Assembly: GCA_934096235.1 (NCBI GenBank)
Contig: CAKOLO010000005.1
Coordinates: 1 to 64,000 of the forward strand
Source of the DNA: an uncultured Bacilli bacterium
GTDB lineage: Bacteria; Bacillota_I; Bacilli_A; RF39; UBA660
Direction of reading: 5' to 3'
Length of the DNA stretch: 64,000 nucleotides
This document shows positions 52,332 to 60,703 of this stretch, one piece after another. Within the stretch, counting starts at the first letter, position 1, and every line of letters starts with the position of its first letter. The notes beneath the pieces were generated by a model, which was not told where the DNA came from, did not search any database, and worked only from the letters and a program-made list of their open reading frames with translations. The position numbers were made by a program, and so were the translations under genes.

Positions 52332-52880
52332 ATGAAAAAAGATGGATTTATATTTATGGAAAGTTTAACTGTATTAATAGTTGTATTATTAGCAACAACA
52401 ATGCTACTAAGTAGTTATTCACTATTTGTAAGAAAATCAAAAGAAAAAGAAAATTATAATTTTCCAAGTGACAGATATTTACTATTTAATATAGCAAGAT
52501 TAAATGCAGATGAAGACGAATACTATAGTTATGGAAACTATATAGCTAATAGAAGAGCTGCATCAGCAACTAATCCAAATAGTTGTGAAAATACACCTAT
52601 GAAAGATAGATTAAGTGACTGTAAACAAGTATTTAAAGACAATGATTTAGTATATTTTATAGTTATAAAAGATATAAAACAAGAACTAAAAAGAACAGAT
52701 ATAACATCAGTATATGATAGTGGAACAATAGAATACTTAAAAACATTAAAAAGAAACTTATCATCAAATTATACAAGTGCAGATGGAACACAAGTCACAT
52801 CAGAAGGATATATAGTAGGAGTATTTTACAAAAATAGTACCTATCGTTATGCATCAATACCACTATATGGTGAAGATTAA
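52332..52880 (+). CDS. Minor pilin-like protein (prepilin N-terminus)
   Basis: The 182-aa protein starts KKDGFIFMESLTVLIVVLLA: a charged leader, G-F cleavage context, Glu at +5 and a hydrophobic helix, i.e. a class III-type prepilin signal. The remainder is a small soluble domain with two Cys (NSCENTP, LSDCKQ) and an end block YRYASIPLYGED. Assembly into a pseudopilus is inferred. It begins one base after the preceding gene with AAGGTG inside that gene, so the cluster is an operon. Confidence 0.75.
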   Translation: MKKDGFIFMESLTVLIVVLLATTMLLSSYSLFVRKSKEKENYNFPSDRYLLFNIARLNADEDEYYSYGNYIANRRAASATNPNSCENTPMKDRLSDCKQVFKDNDLVYFIVIKDIKQELKRTDITSVYDSGTIEYLKTLKRNLSSNYTSADGTQVTSEGYIVGVFYKNSTYRYASIPLYGED

Positions 52881-52892
52881 TGAGGTGTATGT

Positions 52893-53525
52893 ATGAATAA
52901 AAAAGGATTTACATTAATAGAACTAATAGTAAGTATTGTACTTGTAAGTATAGTATTAGTTTCAATGACAGGGACACTTGTTAAACTAAAAGAAACATAC
53001 AATGTAGTAAATGAAGATGCAGATGCTAGAATATATGGAGCAACTATATCAAAAATAATAAACGATGACTTACTAAAAAATAATGGTATAAGAGATGTAT
53101 CATGTTCAAATGATACAGACATGAGTTCATGCGATATAGTACTTGGTACAAACCAAAAAAGAACACTAGAAATACTTAGAAATAAAATAGATAATGATAA
53201 AGAAATAATATATTCAAATGGAAAAAACATAGGTACAAAAACATATGAAAAGACAACACTAAGATATAGTGATTCAACTACTGGAGCAGTAAAAACAATA
53301 TTAATAAAAACAATAGATTTAATAGTGAAATCTAATAATGAAGAAGGAAATGATTCAGTAAATAAATATGGATATAAATTTACTGACTTATCAGTAGAGA
53401 CATTCAAATATGAAAATATAGATGATTATGATAAAACTGATAAAATAACACATATAACAATAGGTCTTAGTGATGAAAAATATAATATAGATTTATATTC
53501 ATCTGGTACATATGAGAATAACTAA
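52893..53525 (+). CDS. Type IV pilin/pseudopilin
   Basis: The 210-aa protein begins with the canonical prepilin signal NKKGFTLIELIVSIVLVSIV (cleavage after G, Glu+5 present), then a helix and a soluble domain with a Cys pair (VSCSNDTDMSSC). This resembles GspJ/ComG-type minor pilins. It is the third pilin-like gene in tandem, 12 bp after the previous. Its terminator lies inside the 3' end of the convergent ylbJ gene, with which it overlaps by 27 bp. Confidence 0.8.
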   Translation: MNKKGFTLIELIVSIVLVSIVLVSMTGTLVKLKETYNVVNEDADARIYGATISKIINDDLLKNNGIRDVSCSNDTDMSSCDIVLGTNQKRTLEILRNKIDNDKEIIYSNGKNIGTKTYEKTTLRYSDSTTGAVKTILIKTIDLIVKSNNEEGNDSVNKYGYKFTDLSVETFKYENIDDYDKTDKITHITIGLSDEKYNIDLYSSGTYENN

Positions 53526-54416
53526 GAAACTAATAATACTAAACATTAACTTAATAGTTAGTGTTTTTTTAATATCTATTTTATAGTCAGATAATATACT
53601 AAAACTTTGAAATAATATTGAAAGACTACTAAAGTTTAAAATAAGGTTTGTTAAAGCAAACTTAATATTAAAAGGTATACTTAACTTAGAAATAGATATA
53701 ACACCACTAGTTAGTTCTAAAAAGCCAGTTAAAATAGATAATATATATGGCTTAATGGTAATATATTTTGTTATAAGATTAACTATTATAGTAAACACTA
53801 TTAAATTACCAAGAATAATTATAGAAGTATTAATTCCCTTAACAATAGCATTCTTAAAACATACAAAAAAGTTATCATTATTAATTACTTTGTTATTACT
53901 TTCTATTATAGAGTTATCTCTTCTTAAAAATAAACCAATTGCTATATTATTAAGAAAACAAATGATCCATAAAAGAACACCAACTTTAAAACTATTATAA
54001 ATAGATACACCTATAACACCAATAACAAATGCTATAGATGGAAAATAACTATAATTAAGTATTTTATTCGCAGTCTTTTCATCAATAATCTTATCATCAA
54101 GTAATTTCTTAATATAAACTGCATTACTAGGATGACTAGTAAGTATACTAAGTATAAAGATAATACTAGTATTAGAGTCAATATTGAATATTTTATTTAT
54201 AACTTTACCAAATATTTTCTTAATAAATAAGTGATAATTAAAGTATATAAGTATGTCACATAATATTATAAATGGAAATATACTTATAAATACTTTTCTA
54301 AAGAATAAAATACTCGCATCATACGTAGAATTAATTACTACTTTAATATTCAGTATAAACACTATTAATATTAAAGTTAACACTATATATTTTAGTTTTT
54401 TAATAATTGTATTCAT
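53499..54416 (-). CDS. ylbJ: YlbJ-like sporulation integral membrane protein
   Basis: The 305-aa protein is polytopic (about 8 segments) with the nucleoside-recognition/Gate-type motifs FPFIILCDILIYF and LTSHPSNAVYIKKLLDD, characteristic of YlbJ, a sigma-E-controlled membrane protein needed for spore cortex formation in B. subtilis. It is divergent from the ylbL-like gene, and in B. subtilis ylbJ and ylbL are close neighbours too. There is no ribosome site; TATTAT lies 7 nt before the ATG, so the mRNA is probably leaderless. Confidence 0.75.
   Translation of the reverse strand: MNTIIKKLKYIVLTLILIVFILNIKVVINSTYDASILFFRKVFISIFPFIILCDILIYFNYHLFIKKIFGKVINKIFNIDSNTSIIFILSILTSHPSNAVYIKKLLDDKIIDEKTANKILNYSYFPSIAFVIGVIGVSIYNSFKVGVLLWIICFLNNIAIGLFLRRDNSIIESNNKVINNDNFFVCFKNAIVKGINTSIIILGNLIVFTIIVNLITKYITIKPYILSILTGFLELTSGVISISKLSIPFNIKFALTNLILNFSSLSILFQSFSILSDYKIDIKKTLTIKLMFSIISFLVILICTR
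53542..53571 (+). terminator. Terminator of the pilin operon, inside the ylbJ 3' end
   Basis: AACATTAAC / GTTAGTGTT stem with one G-T pair, then T7. Confidence 0.75.
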
Positions 54417-54430
54417 CTGTGATATAATAT
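54400..54430. promoter_or_regulatory. Overlapping divergent promoters of ylbJ and ylbL
   Basis: The plus-strand TATAAT (54423-54428, with TTAATA at 54400-54405 as -35) and the minus-strand TATTAT (54429-54424) share five base pairs, so the two genes cannot be initiated at the same time. Confidence 0.55.
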
Positions 54431-54448
54431 TAAAGTTAGGAGTGATTT

Positions 54449-55453
54449 ATGACAAAATTATTTAAATATATAAAAAAAGACATACAAACTTACTGGAAGA
54501 ATTATCTAGTATTTGTACTTATTGTACCTTGGCTATTTATTTCTTTTGATTGTAATATTTATACTCCAGGTTCTTTAGTAGACCTAACTGATAGAATAGA
54601 AGTAGATAATAGTTATGATTCTGAAGGCAGTTTTAATTTGACCTATGTAAGTGCTAGACGTGGAACTTTACCTAATATTATATTATCTAAATTCTTTAAT
54701 AATTGGGACATCGTAGGTACTTCTGAAATGAGAATAGAAGATGAAAGTGAAGATGAAATAATTGAAAGAAATAAGATTTATCTAAAGGAAACTAGTTATG
54801 ATGCTATAATAGCAGCTTTCACAGAAGCAAACATACCATACGAAGTAGAAAACATTGATGTAACAGTAACACATGTATATGAATATGCTAAAACCGATAT
54901 AAAAGTAGGTGATATAGTAAGAAGTATAAATAACACATCTATAAAAGACTTTAACTCATTAAAAGAAGAAATATCTAAATATAAAAAAGATGATACAATA
55001 AAAGTAAATGTAGAAAGAAATAATAAAATAATAGAATGTACGGCTACTCTAATAGAAGTAGATGATAGAATAGTTATCGGAGCATCTCTATCAGAATTAA
55101 AGAATATTAAAACTGATCCTAAAGTAGACTATATATTCAAAGATAATGAAAGTGGAGCATCAAGAGGACTACTTTGCGCATTAGATATTTATAACAAGAT
55201 TACAAAGTTTGACTTAACTAAAGGAGATATTATTTCAGGTACTGGATCAATAGATGATAATGGAGTAGTAGGAAGTATAGATGGAGTTAAATACAAACTA
55301 GCAGGCGCAGTTAAAAGACATGCTAAAGTATTTATAGTACCAACAGATAACTATAAAGAAGCACTATATGAAAAAGAAAAACATAACTATGATATAGAAT
55401 TAATCGAAGCAGACACTCTTCATAATGTAATAGAGAAATTAAAGGCAAGATAA
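54449..55453 (+). CDS. ylbL: YlbL-like PDZ/Lon-type (S16) membrane protease
   Basis: An N-terminal membrane segment (about residues 18-35) is followed by a PDZ domain (IKVGDIVRSINNTSIKDFNS, about 150-210) and a Lon-like proteolytic domain. The catalytic Ser is in ESGASRGLLCAL (usual form GPSAG) and the Lys in GVKYKLAGA, within TGSIDDNGVVGSIDGVK. The 334-aa length matches YlbL, implicated in DNA-damage checkpoint recovery in B. subtilis. AGGAGTG precedes the ATG. The regulator gene follows after one base. Confidence 0.85.
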   Translation: MTKLFKYIKKDIQTYWKNYLVFVLIVPWLFISFDCNIYTPGSLVDLTDRIEVDNSYDSEGSFNLTYVSARRGTLPNIILSKFFNNWDIVGTSEMRIEDESEDEIIERNKIYLKETSYDAIIAAFTEANIPYEVENIDVTVTHVYEYAKTDIKVGDIVRSINNTSIKDFNSLKEEISKYKKDDTIKVNVERNNKIIECTATLIEVDDRIVIGASLSELKNIKTDPKVDYIFKDNESGASRGLLCALDIYNKITKFDLTKGDIISGTGSIDDNGVVGSIDGVKYKLAGAVKRHAKVFIVPTDNYKEALYEKEKHNYDIELIEADTLHNVIEKLKAR

Positions 55454-55454
55454 T

Positions 55455-56489
55455 ATGAAAACTGAAAAAGTTGGAAAGTTTATAAAAGAATTACGCGAAA
55501 AACAAAATATTAGTCAAGATTCTTTAGCTAAGAAATTATACGTAGATAGATCTCTTATAAGTAAATGGGAAAATGGAAAACTTTCACCTGATATAAAACA
55601 CATCCAAGAATTATGTAAAATATTTAACGTAAAACTAGAAGAACTATTATCAGGAGAGAAATTAACAAATAAGAATGAAAAAACATTAGAAAGCAACTTA
55701 ATAGATTATGTAGAAAAAGAAAATAACAAATATAAAAAAGTTAAAAAGATAATGATTATATTATCTATATCATTACTAAGTATTATATTATTTTTCTTAG
55801 TATATTATTTTATACAAACCTATAATAAAACATCAATATATAAAGTAACGTTTGATAATAAAAAATATTCATCATATGATGGATTACTAATACTTACAAG
55901 AGAAAATAGTTATTTAAAACTAGGTAAAATTGAACCAAATGTTAAAAACATAAAATTATTATATAAAGATAAAATTAAAGAAGAAATATTTTATGAAGGA
56001 GATCCTAATAATATATTATCTGATTCATATGGATATAATTCTAATGTAAATTTAAAGAATTTTAATACTTTAAAGAATAACTTATATATTTTAATTAATG
56101 AAGATGAAATAAAAATTAATTTTGCTAAACAATACTCAAATATTTCATTAATACCAAAAAAATATAATAGTGTAAATAATACAACTTCAAAAAATCTAAC
56201 TATACCAGAAAACATAAAAAAAGAATTTAGTTGTGACGAAGACACATGTTATTTAGATAAAGACAATATTAGTTATATGTATGATATAAATACTTCTTAT
56301 CTTTATATAACAAACTACCAAGATACAATAACATATAATATTCTCAATAAATACTTCTTCTATGAAAGTGATAATAATAACTTTTCTATTGATAAAAATG
56401 AAGCAATAAATTGTTATTCAAAAACTTGCAAAAATGAATTAAAAATATATAAAGATTATTACAATAATTATATAAAAAGATACTTATAA
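55455..56489 (+). CDS. XRE-family HTH regulator with membrane anchor
   Basis: Residues about 5-65 form a classical HTH_3 domain (IKELREKQNISQDSLAKKL, DRSLISKWENGK). A membrane segment lies near 97-120 (IMIILSISLLSIILFFLVYYF, split), and the outer 220 aa, Asn/Lys/Tyr-rich with paired Cys (FSCDEDTCYL, NCYSKTCKNEL), may sense an extracellular signal. The target is unknown; divergent promoters or the secreted gene cluster downstream are candidates. It starts one base after ylbL and ends with its own terminator. Confidence 0.75.
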   Translation: MKTEKVGKFIKELREKQNISQDSLAKKLYVDRSLISKWENGKLSPDIKHIQELCKIFNVKLEELLSGEKLTNKNEKTLESNLIDYVEKENNKYKKVKKIMIILSISLLSIILFFLVYYFIQTYNKTSIYKVTFDNKKYSSYDGLLILTRENSYLKLGKIEPNVKNIKLLYKDKIKEEIFYEGDPNNILSDSYGYNSNVNLKNFNTLKNNLYILINEDEIKINFAKQYSNISLIPKKYNSVNNTTSKNLTIPENIKKEFSCDEDTCYLDKDNISYMYDINTSYLYITNYQDTITYNILNKYFFYESDNNNFSIDKNEAINCYSKTCKNELKIYKDYYNNYIKRYL

Positions 56490-56525
56490 AACATAGTGTG
56501 CCATTTATTCACTATGTTTTTATTT
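56488..56525 (+). terminator. Terminator after the XRE regulator
   Basis: AAACATAGTG / CACTATGTTT stem with an 11-nt loop and T tail. Confidence 0.75.
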
Positions 56526-56547
56526 GACTTAATGTTAATATTAAGTC
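56526..56547. promoter_or_regulatory. Inverted repeat before the secreted-protein operon
   Basis: GACTTAAT (56526-56533) and ATTAAGTC (56540-56547), 6-nt spacer, just upstream of AAGGAGG. It overlaps a TTGACT -35-like sequence; either an operator or a leader hairpin. Confidence 0.45.
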
Positions 56548-56562
56548 ATAAGGAGGTAGAAC

Positions 56563-57276
56563 ATGAAAAAAATATTTTGTTTATTAATATTATGCATACT
56601 ATTTTTCGATAATGTAAAAGCAAACACAACAGATGAAACAATATTTTATTCCAATGATTTAGGAACAAAATTTAGTGAAAAAGAATATAATTTCATCAAT
56701 CAAATGTTTTACGAAGGATATCAAAAATATATAACAAAAGATGAATTAGAAAAAATGAGAATATCAAATATTATAAAAGACGAGATAGAGAAAATTGAAA
56801 TACCAGTTGTAAATGAATATAGTTTGAATAATAGTGGTAGAGTATTAAATTTAACAAAGTCATGTGGAACAACTTGTTTAGTAGCAATGAATATCTCATG
56901 GAATAGTATCCCGCAAATTAAAGAATATGATGTTTTAGGATTTAGAATAGAAAATGTTGAAATAAAAAGTACTAACAGTGTAAAGATTAGTGCAAATAAT
57001 TATAGTAAAACGTATTCATATAATAAATCATCAAAAGAAGGGAGAGGATTTTCGATAGTACTACCAAATGCAAATAATATAAAAATTTCTGCATCTATTT
57101 ATGCCACAAAAGGTGGAAAAGTATATGGAGCATATCAGCATGCAAAAGAGAAGGTAAGTTTAGATGTAAGTAAACTTTATAACTTCAGTTCATCAGGTAG
57201 TGGTAAAGTAATGCAATTTTATGGTAAAGCATTTGGAAAATATGATGATATTAATGGATTAAATATTAGTGTATAA
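56563..57276 (+). CDS. Unknown secreted protein
   Basis: The 237-aa protein has a signal peptide (residues 1-20, KKIFCLLILCILFFDNVKA) and a mature part with one Cys pair (SCGTTC), a helical first third (EKEYNFINQMFYEGYQKY) and a beta-rich, Ser/Asn/Lys-rich remainder ending GKAFGKYDDINGLNISV. No family is recognised. AAGGAGG precedes the ATG. It is followed by the secreted protease, whose ribosome site lies within its end, so the two are co-transcribed; it may be a substrate, partner or inhibitor. Confidence 0.65.
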   Translation: MKKIFCLLILCILFFDNVKANTTDETIFYSNDLGTKFSEKEYNFINQMFYEGYQKYITKDELEKMRISNIIKDEIEKIEIPVVNEYSLNNSGRVLNLTKSCGTTCLVAMNISWNSIPQIKEYDVLGFRIENVEIKSTNSVKISANNYSKTYSYNKSSKEGRGFSIVLPNANNIKISASIYATKGGKVYGAYQHAKEKVSLDVSKLYNFSSSGSGKVMQFYGKAFGKYDDINGLNISV

Positions 57277-57289
57277 AGGAGTGAAAAGA

Positions 57290-58426
57290 ATGAAAAAAAT
57301 TTTAGCAATTATATTTATTGTATTACTTAATATAAGTATAATTAATGCAGAAGAATATGATCAAGAAACAATTGATATGAACTTAGAACAAGCAGAAAAA
57401 GCAGCAGAGATAGAAGATACTTTAAAAGAAAATGGATATCCTGAATATTATGGTGGAATCTACATTAGTGACGATTCAACACACGTTGTAATGTTAATAG
57501 TAGAAGAAAATTTACCAAAGGATATCAATTCAAAAGAGTACGAATTATTAGAAAATATAATAAGAAAACATGAAGATATAGAAATTAAATATGTAAAGAA
57601 TTCATACAAAGAATTATTAGAAACATTTGATAAAATATCTAATTATAGTAAAGAAAATAGAGAAGTTAAAAAAATAACAAGTCATTCAATAGATGTAATA
57701 AATAATAAAGTTACAGTTTCAATAAAAAATTTAGAACTAAATGAAATAAAAAATGTAAAAGATCATGTTACTAACTTAAAAAATGAAGAAATAGATGATA
57801 TAATAGTATTTGAAAAGAGTGGAAGAAATGGAATAGACTCTTTAGATGCTGGGCAGGGATTAACTATAGGCAAATATGAAGATAATTGCAGTATGGGCTA
57901 TAGAGTGAAGATAAACAATAAACCAGGATATATTACAGCAGCCCATTGTTTTGAAAAAAATGGTGTTGGTGCTCCTGGTGGAACTGTAAAAATATGGCAA
58001 AAAGGTGGTCCGATAGATGCGGCATTTGTTGAGGTTGCAACAAGTTTAATGACTTTCTTCGAACCTACAAACAATCTAAAATATACAAGTGGAACAATAA
58101 CGAAATTAAATACAAGCACTTGTCCAACATTAGTTGTAAATCAAATCATAGCAAAGGTCGGAGTTAAAACTGGATATACATCAGGAAAAATAAAATCAGT
58201 AAAAGAAAATGTAACATTTAAAATAAAAAATGGATACTCAGTTGATAACATAATTCAAGTAAGATATTCAGCAGCCGGAGGAGATAGTGGAGGAGTTGTG
58301 TTTATTCCTAAAAATGTAAATGGAGGTGCTACTGTAGTTGGTATTCATATCGGATTTGAAGAAGATTACAAAATAGTTGTTCCAGCATCAGAAATATACA
58401 AAGTATTTAATTATACTAGATACTAA
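57290..58426 (+). CDS. Secreted trypsin-like serine protease with pro-region
   Basis: The 378-aa protein has a signal peptide (residues 1-20), a pro-region (about 21-180) and an S1-fold catalytic domain beginning near 185 (GLTIGKYEDNCSMGYRV). The triad is visible: His in TAAHC near 215, Asp in PIDAAFV near 242, Ser in AGGDSGG near 331. The layout resembles streptogrisin/alpha-lytic-type proteases, whose pro-regions act as folding chaperones and inhibitors. The part of the pro-region at about 143-180 resembles the downstream lipoproteins. Start 57290 follows AAAGGAGTG; an extension to 57269 is rejected. Confidence 0.85.
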   Translation: MKKILAIIFIVLLNISIINAEEYDQETIDMNLEQAEKAAEIEDTLKENGYPEYYGGIYISDDSTHVVMLIVEENLPKDINSKEYELLENIIRKHEDIEIKYVKNSYKELLETFDKISNYSKENREVKKITSHSIDVINNKVTVSIKNLELNEIKNVKDHVTNLKNEEIDDIIVFEKSGRNGIDSLDAGQGLTIGKYEDNCSMGYRVKINNKPGYITAAHCFEKNGVGAPGGTVKIWQKGGPIDAAFVEVATSLMTFFEPTNNLKYTSGTITKLNTSTCPTLVVNQIIAKVGVKTGYTSGKIKSVKENVTFKIKNGYSVDNIIQVRYSAAGGDSGGVVFIPKNVNGGATVVGIHIGFEEDYKIVVPASEIYKVFNYTRY

Positions 58427-58440
58427 TGGAGTGGTAAAAA

Positions 58441-58836
58441 ATGAAAAAACTAAAACTTTTATTAATAATACCATTAATATTTTTAATATTAGCTGGTTGT
58501 GAAACAGAACAAGATAGAATTAATAAGCAATATCATATTGAATATGATCAAGCAATAAAAGAATTTCAGAATAAGAATTTACCCAAGTTAAAGAAAAGTG
58601 AATTACAAGCAATAAGAGATGATATAGCTAGTAAAACATTCGAAAATGCGAAAGGCAAAGATTATAATTTTAAAGTTTTAACACTAGGAATAGATGAAAT
58701 CAATGGTGTTGTAGACGTTGGACTATATGTAAATAATGAAGAAACAAGAAAAGAATTCAAAGAAAAAGTAAATAATTCGGAATATGTAGTATTCTATCAA
58801 ACAGATGGTGCCCATCTACACAATAACAACAATTAA
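58441..58836 (+). CDS. Lipoprotein 1 of a tandem array, protease-prodomain-like
   Basis: The 131-aa protein has a lipoprotein signal with lipobox LAGC at residue 20. The mature part has an N-terminal helix (YDQAIKEFQNKNLPKLKKSE), then a segment GIDEINGVVDVGLYVNNEE, KEFKEKVNNSEYVVFYQTDG that parallels the pro-region of the protease just upstream (SIDVINNKVTVSIKN...IIVFEKSG). An Asn-rich tail closes it. It lies 14 bp after the protease, so they are co-transcribed. Role as protease inhibitor or chaperone at the membrane is inferred. Confidence 0.75.
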   Translation: MKKLKLLLIIPLIFLILAGCETEQDRINKQYHIEYDQAIKEFQNKNLPKLKKSELQAIRDDIASKTFENAKGKDYNFKVLTLGIDEINGVVDVGLYVNNEETRKEFKEKVNNSEYVVFYQTDGAHLHNNNN

Positions 58837-58985
58837 TACATTCTATCAAATAATAATATTTATAACTAAAAGTAATTATTACGTAGAAATAAATTAATAA
58901 TATAAAACATGGTTATTTCTAGAGCTGAAATTACTATGTTTTTTTAATCTATGATATTCTATAAATAGAAAGGTAGGGATAGTAG
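58837..58985 (+). repeat. Duplicated 149-bp spacer, copy 1
   Basis: Matches 59382-59530 at all positions but one (GGGATAG versus GGGATAA). It contains a terminator, a TATTCT-like -10 and the AAAGGTAGGG ribosome site of the next lipoprotein. Confidence 0.9.
58904..58947 (+). terminator. Terminator after lipoprotein 1
   Basis: Imperfect stem AACATGGTTATTTC / GAAATTACTATGTT, 7-nt loop, T7. Confidence 0.7.
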
Positions 58986-59381
58986 ATGAAAAAAATAAAA
59001 TTTTTATTAATAATACCATTAATATTTTTAATGTTAACTGGTTGTGAAACAGAACAGGATAAGAGAATTAAGCAATATCATATTGAATATGATCAAGCAA
59101 TAAAAGAATTTCAAGATAAGAATTTGCCCGAATTAAAGAAAAGTGAATTATATAAAATACACGAAGATATTGCGAGTAAAACATTTGAGAACGCCAAAGG
59201 TAAAGATTACAAATTTAATGTGTTATCATTGTGGGTTGATGAAGAAAACGGAGTTATTGCAGTTGGACTATATGTAAATAATGAAGAAACAAGAAAAGAA
59301 TTTAAAGAAAAAGTAAGTGATTCTGAGTACGTAGTATTCTATCAATCAAATGGTGCTCAACTACACAATAACAACAATTAA
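58986..59381 (+). CDS. Lipoprotein 2 of the tandem array
   Basis: A 131-aa paralogue of lipoprotein 1, with lipobox LTGC and the same organisation: helix YDQAIKEFQDKNLPELKKSE, then VGLYVNNEETRKEFKEKVSD and SEYVVFYQSNGAQLH. Unlike the almost invariant spacers, the coding sequences differ at many residues, mainly in the central part (residues about 55-85). The unit length from start to start is exactly 545 bp. It has its own spacer promoter and terminator. Confidence 0.8.
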   Translation: MKKIKFLLIIPLIFLMLTGCETEQDKRIKQYHIEYDQAIKEFQDKNLPELKKSELYKIHEDIASKTFENAKGKDYKFNVLSLWVDEENGVIAVGLYVNNEETRKEFKEKVSDSEYVVFYQSNGAQLHNNNN

Positions 59382-59530
59382 TACATTCTATCAAATAATA
59401 ATATTTATAACTAAAAGTAATTATTACGTAGAAATAAATTAATAATATAAAACATGGTTATTTCTAGAGCTGAAATTACTATGTTTTTTTAATCTATGAT
59501 ATTCTATAAATAGAAAGGTAGGGATAATAG
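59382..59530 (+). repeat. Duplicated 149-bp spacer, copy 2
   Basis: Second copy of the spacer at 58837-58985, 545 bp downstream, with the same terminator (59449-59492) and upstream signals for lipoprotein 3. Confidence 0.9.
59449..59492 (+). terminator. Terminator after lipoprotein 2
   Basis: Exact copy of the terminator at 58904-58947. Confidence 0.7.
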
Positions 59531-59911
59531 ATGAAAAAACTAAAATTTTTATTAATAATATCATTAATATTTTTAGTATTAACAGGATGTACAAAAGAAG
59601 AACCTAAAGATTATTTAGAAGAATATAATCAAGCATTAAAAGAACATCAAGAAAAGAATTTACCAGTGTTAACTAAAGAAGAAATACAGACTATTGAAAA
59701 AGACATAAGCGATAAAATATTCAATGATACTGAAGGAAAATACAAAGATATAGAAGTTATCTCAATAGAGGTAGATGAGAAAAATAATCTAGTAGATGTA
59801 TGTTTAAAAGAAAATACTAAAGAAAATCAAAAGAAATTTAAAGAAAAAGTAAATAATTCAGAATATATAATATTTACAAGTAAAAGAGATCCTCATGTAG
59901 AAGCAAATTAA
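59531..59911 (+). CDS. Lipoprotein 3 of the tandem array
   Basis: A 126-aa more diverged paralogue with lipobox LTGC. The mature part keeps YNQALKEHQEKNLPVLTKEE, SIEVDEKNNLVDVCLKENT and KKFKEKVNNSEYIIF but lacks the Asn-rich tail and adds a Cys in the beta segment. The SIEVDEKNNLVDV stretch is the closest of the three to the protease pro-region. It ends the cluster before a terminator and radC. Confidence 0.75.
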   Translation: MKKLKFLLIISLIFLVLTGCTKEEPKDYLEEYNQALKEHQEKNLPVLTKEEIQTIEKDISDKIFNDTEGKYKDIEVISIEVDEKNNLVDVCLKENTKENQKKFKEKVNNSEYIIFTSKRDPHVEAN

Positions 59912-59918
59912 TATATGT

Positions 59919-59947
59919 AAAGCATTGTACTTAGACAATGTTTTATT
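59919..59947 (+). terminator. Terminator after lipoprotein 3
   Basis: AAGCATTGT / ACAATGTTT stem (one G-T pair), loop ACTTAG, T tail. Confidence 0.6.
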
Positions 59948-60003
59948 TTGAAAAAGAAGTGTTTTCTAGATTTATGACTAACTATAATAATAGGAGGTAC
60001 ATA

Positions 60004-60702
60004 ATGAAAGATAACACTATTAAAGAAATGTTGGAAAGCGAGCGTCCAAGAGAAAGAATGATGTCACTTGGTACAAATAACTTATCTAACGAAGAATTAA
60101 TATCTATAATACTTAAAACTGGTACTAGTGGTTACTCAGTTAAAACTTTATCAAGAAATATTCTAAGTGAATTAGATGATATAACATCCCTAAAAGATAT
60201 GACTATAAATAGACTAACTAAAATAAAAGGAATAGGTAAAGTAAAAGCAATAGAACTTTTATCTGCGATAGAACTAGGTAAAAGAGTATACTACGCTAAT
60301 GAACAAAAAGAAGTAGTTCTAAATAACTCAAAAAAGATATTTGAATACTTTAAGAATATTTTTACATACGAAAAACAAGAAAACTTCTATGCATTATATC
60401 TAGATACTAAGGCAAAACTAATATCATTTAAATTGCTATTTAAAGGAACTCTTAACTCATCAACTGTTCATCCAAGAGAAGTATTTAAATATGCATTCTT
60501 AGAAAGCGCAGCTAGTGTAGTAGTAATTCATAATCATCCAAGCGGAGACGTAAGTCCTAGTATACAAGATATAGAAGTAACTGAATCGTTAATGAAAATA
60601 GGTTCTATAGTTAAAATACCAGTAATAGATCACATAATAATTGGTAAAGATAAATACTATAGTTTTTATGAATATATGAATACACTCAAGAATAAACTTT
60701 AA
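60004..60702 (+). CDS. radC: RadC family protein (JAB/MPN domain)
   Basis: The 232-aa protein has an N-terminal UPF0758 region with a helix-hairpin-helix (RLTKIKGIGKVKAIELLSAI, about 60-80) and a C-terminal JAMM domain with HNHPSGDVSPSIQD near residue 175. The biochemical role is unsettled despite the repair-related name. Start 60004 follows AGGAGG; a frame extension to 59938 is rejected. In B. subtilis radC heads a run that includes mreBCD, minCD, spoIVFAB and rplU; here spoIVFA follows radC directly. Confidence 0.93.
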   Translation: MKDNTIKEMLESERPRERMMSLGTNNLSNEELISIILKTGTSGYSVKTLSRNILSELDDITSLKDMTINRLTKIKGIGKVKAIELLSAIELGKRVYYANEQKEVVLNNSKKIFEYFKNIFTYEKQENFYALYLDTKAKLISFKLLFKGTLNSSTVHPREVFKYAFLESAASVVVIHNHPSGDVSPSIQDIEVTESLMKIGSIVKIPVIDHIIIGKDKYYSFYEYMNTLKNKL

Positions 60703-60703
60703 T

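Noticed and set aside
52877..53407. 176-codon minus-strand frame over the third pilin gene
   Set aside because: The plus strand carries a canonical prepilin signal and ribosome site; the minus frame has neither.
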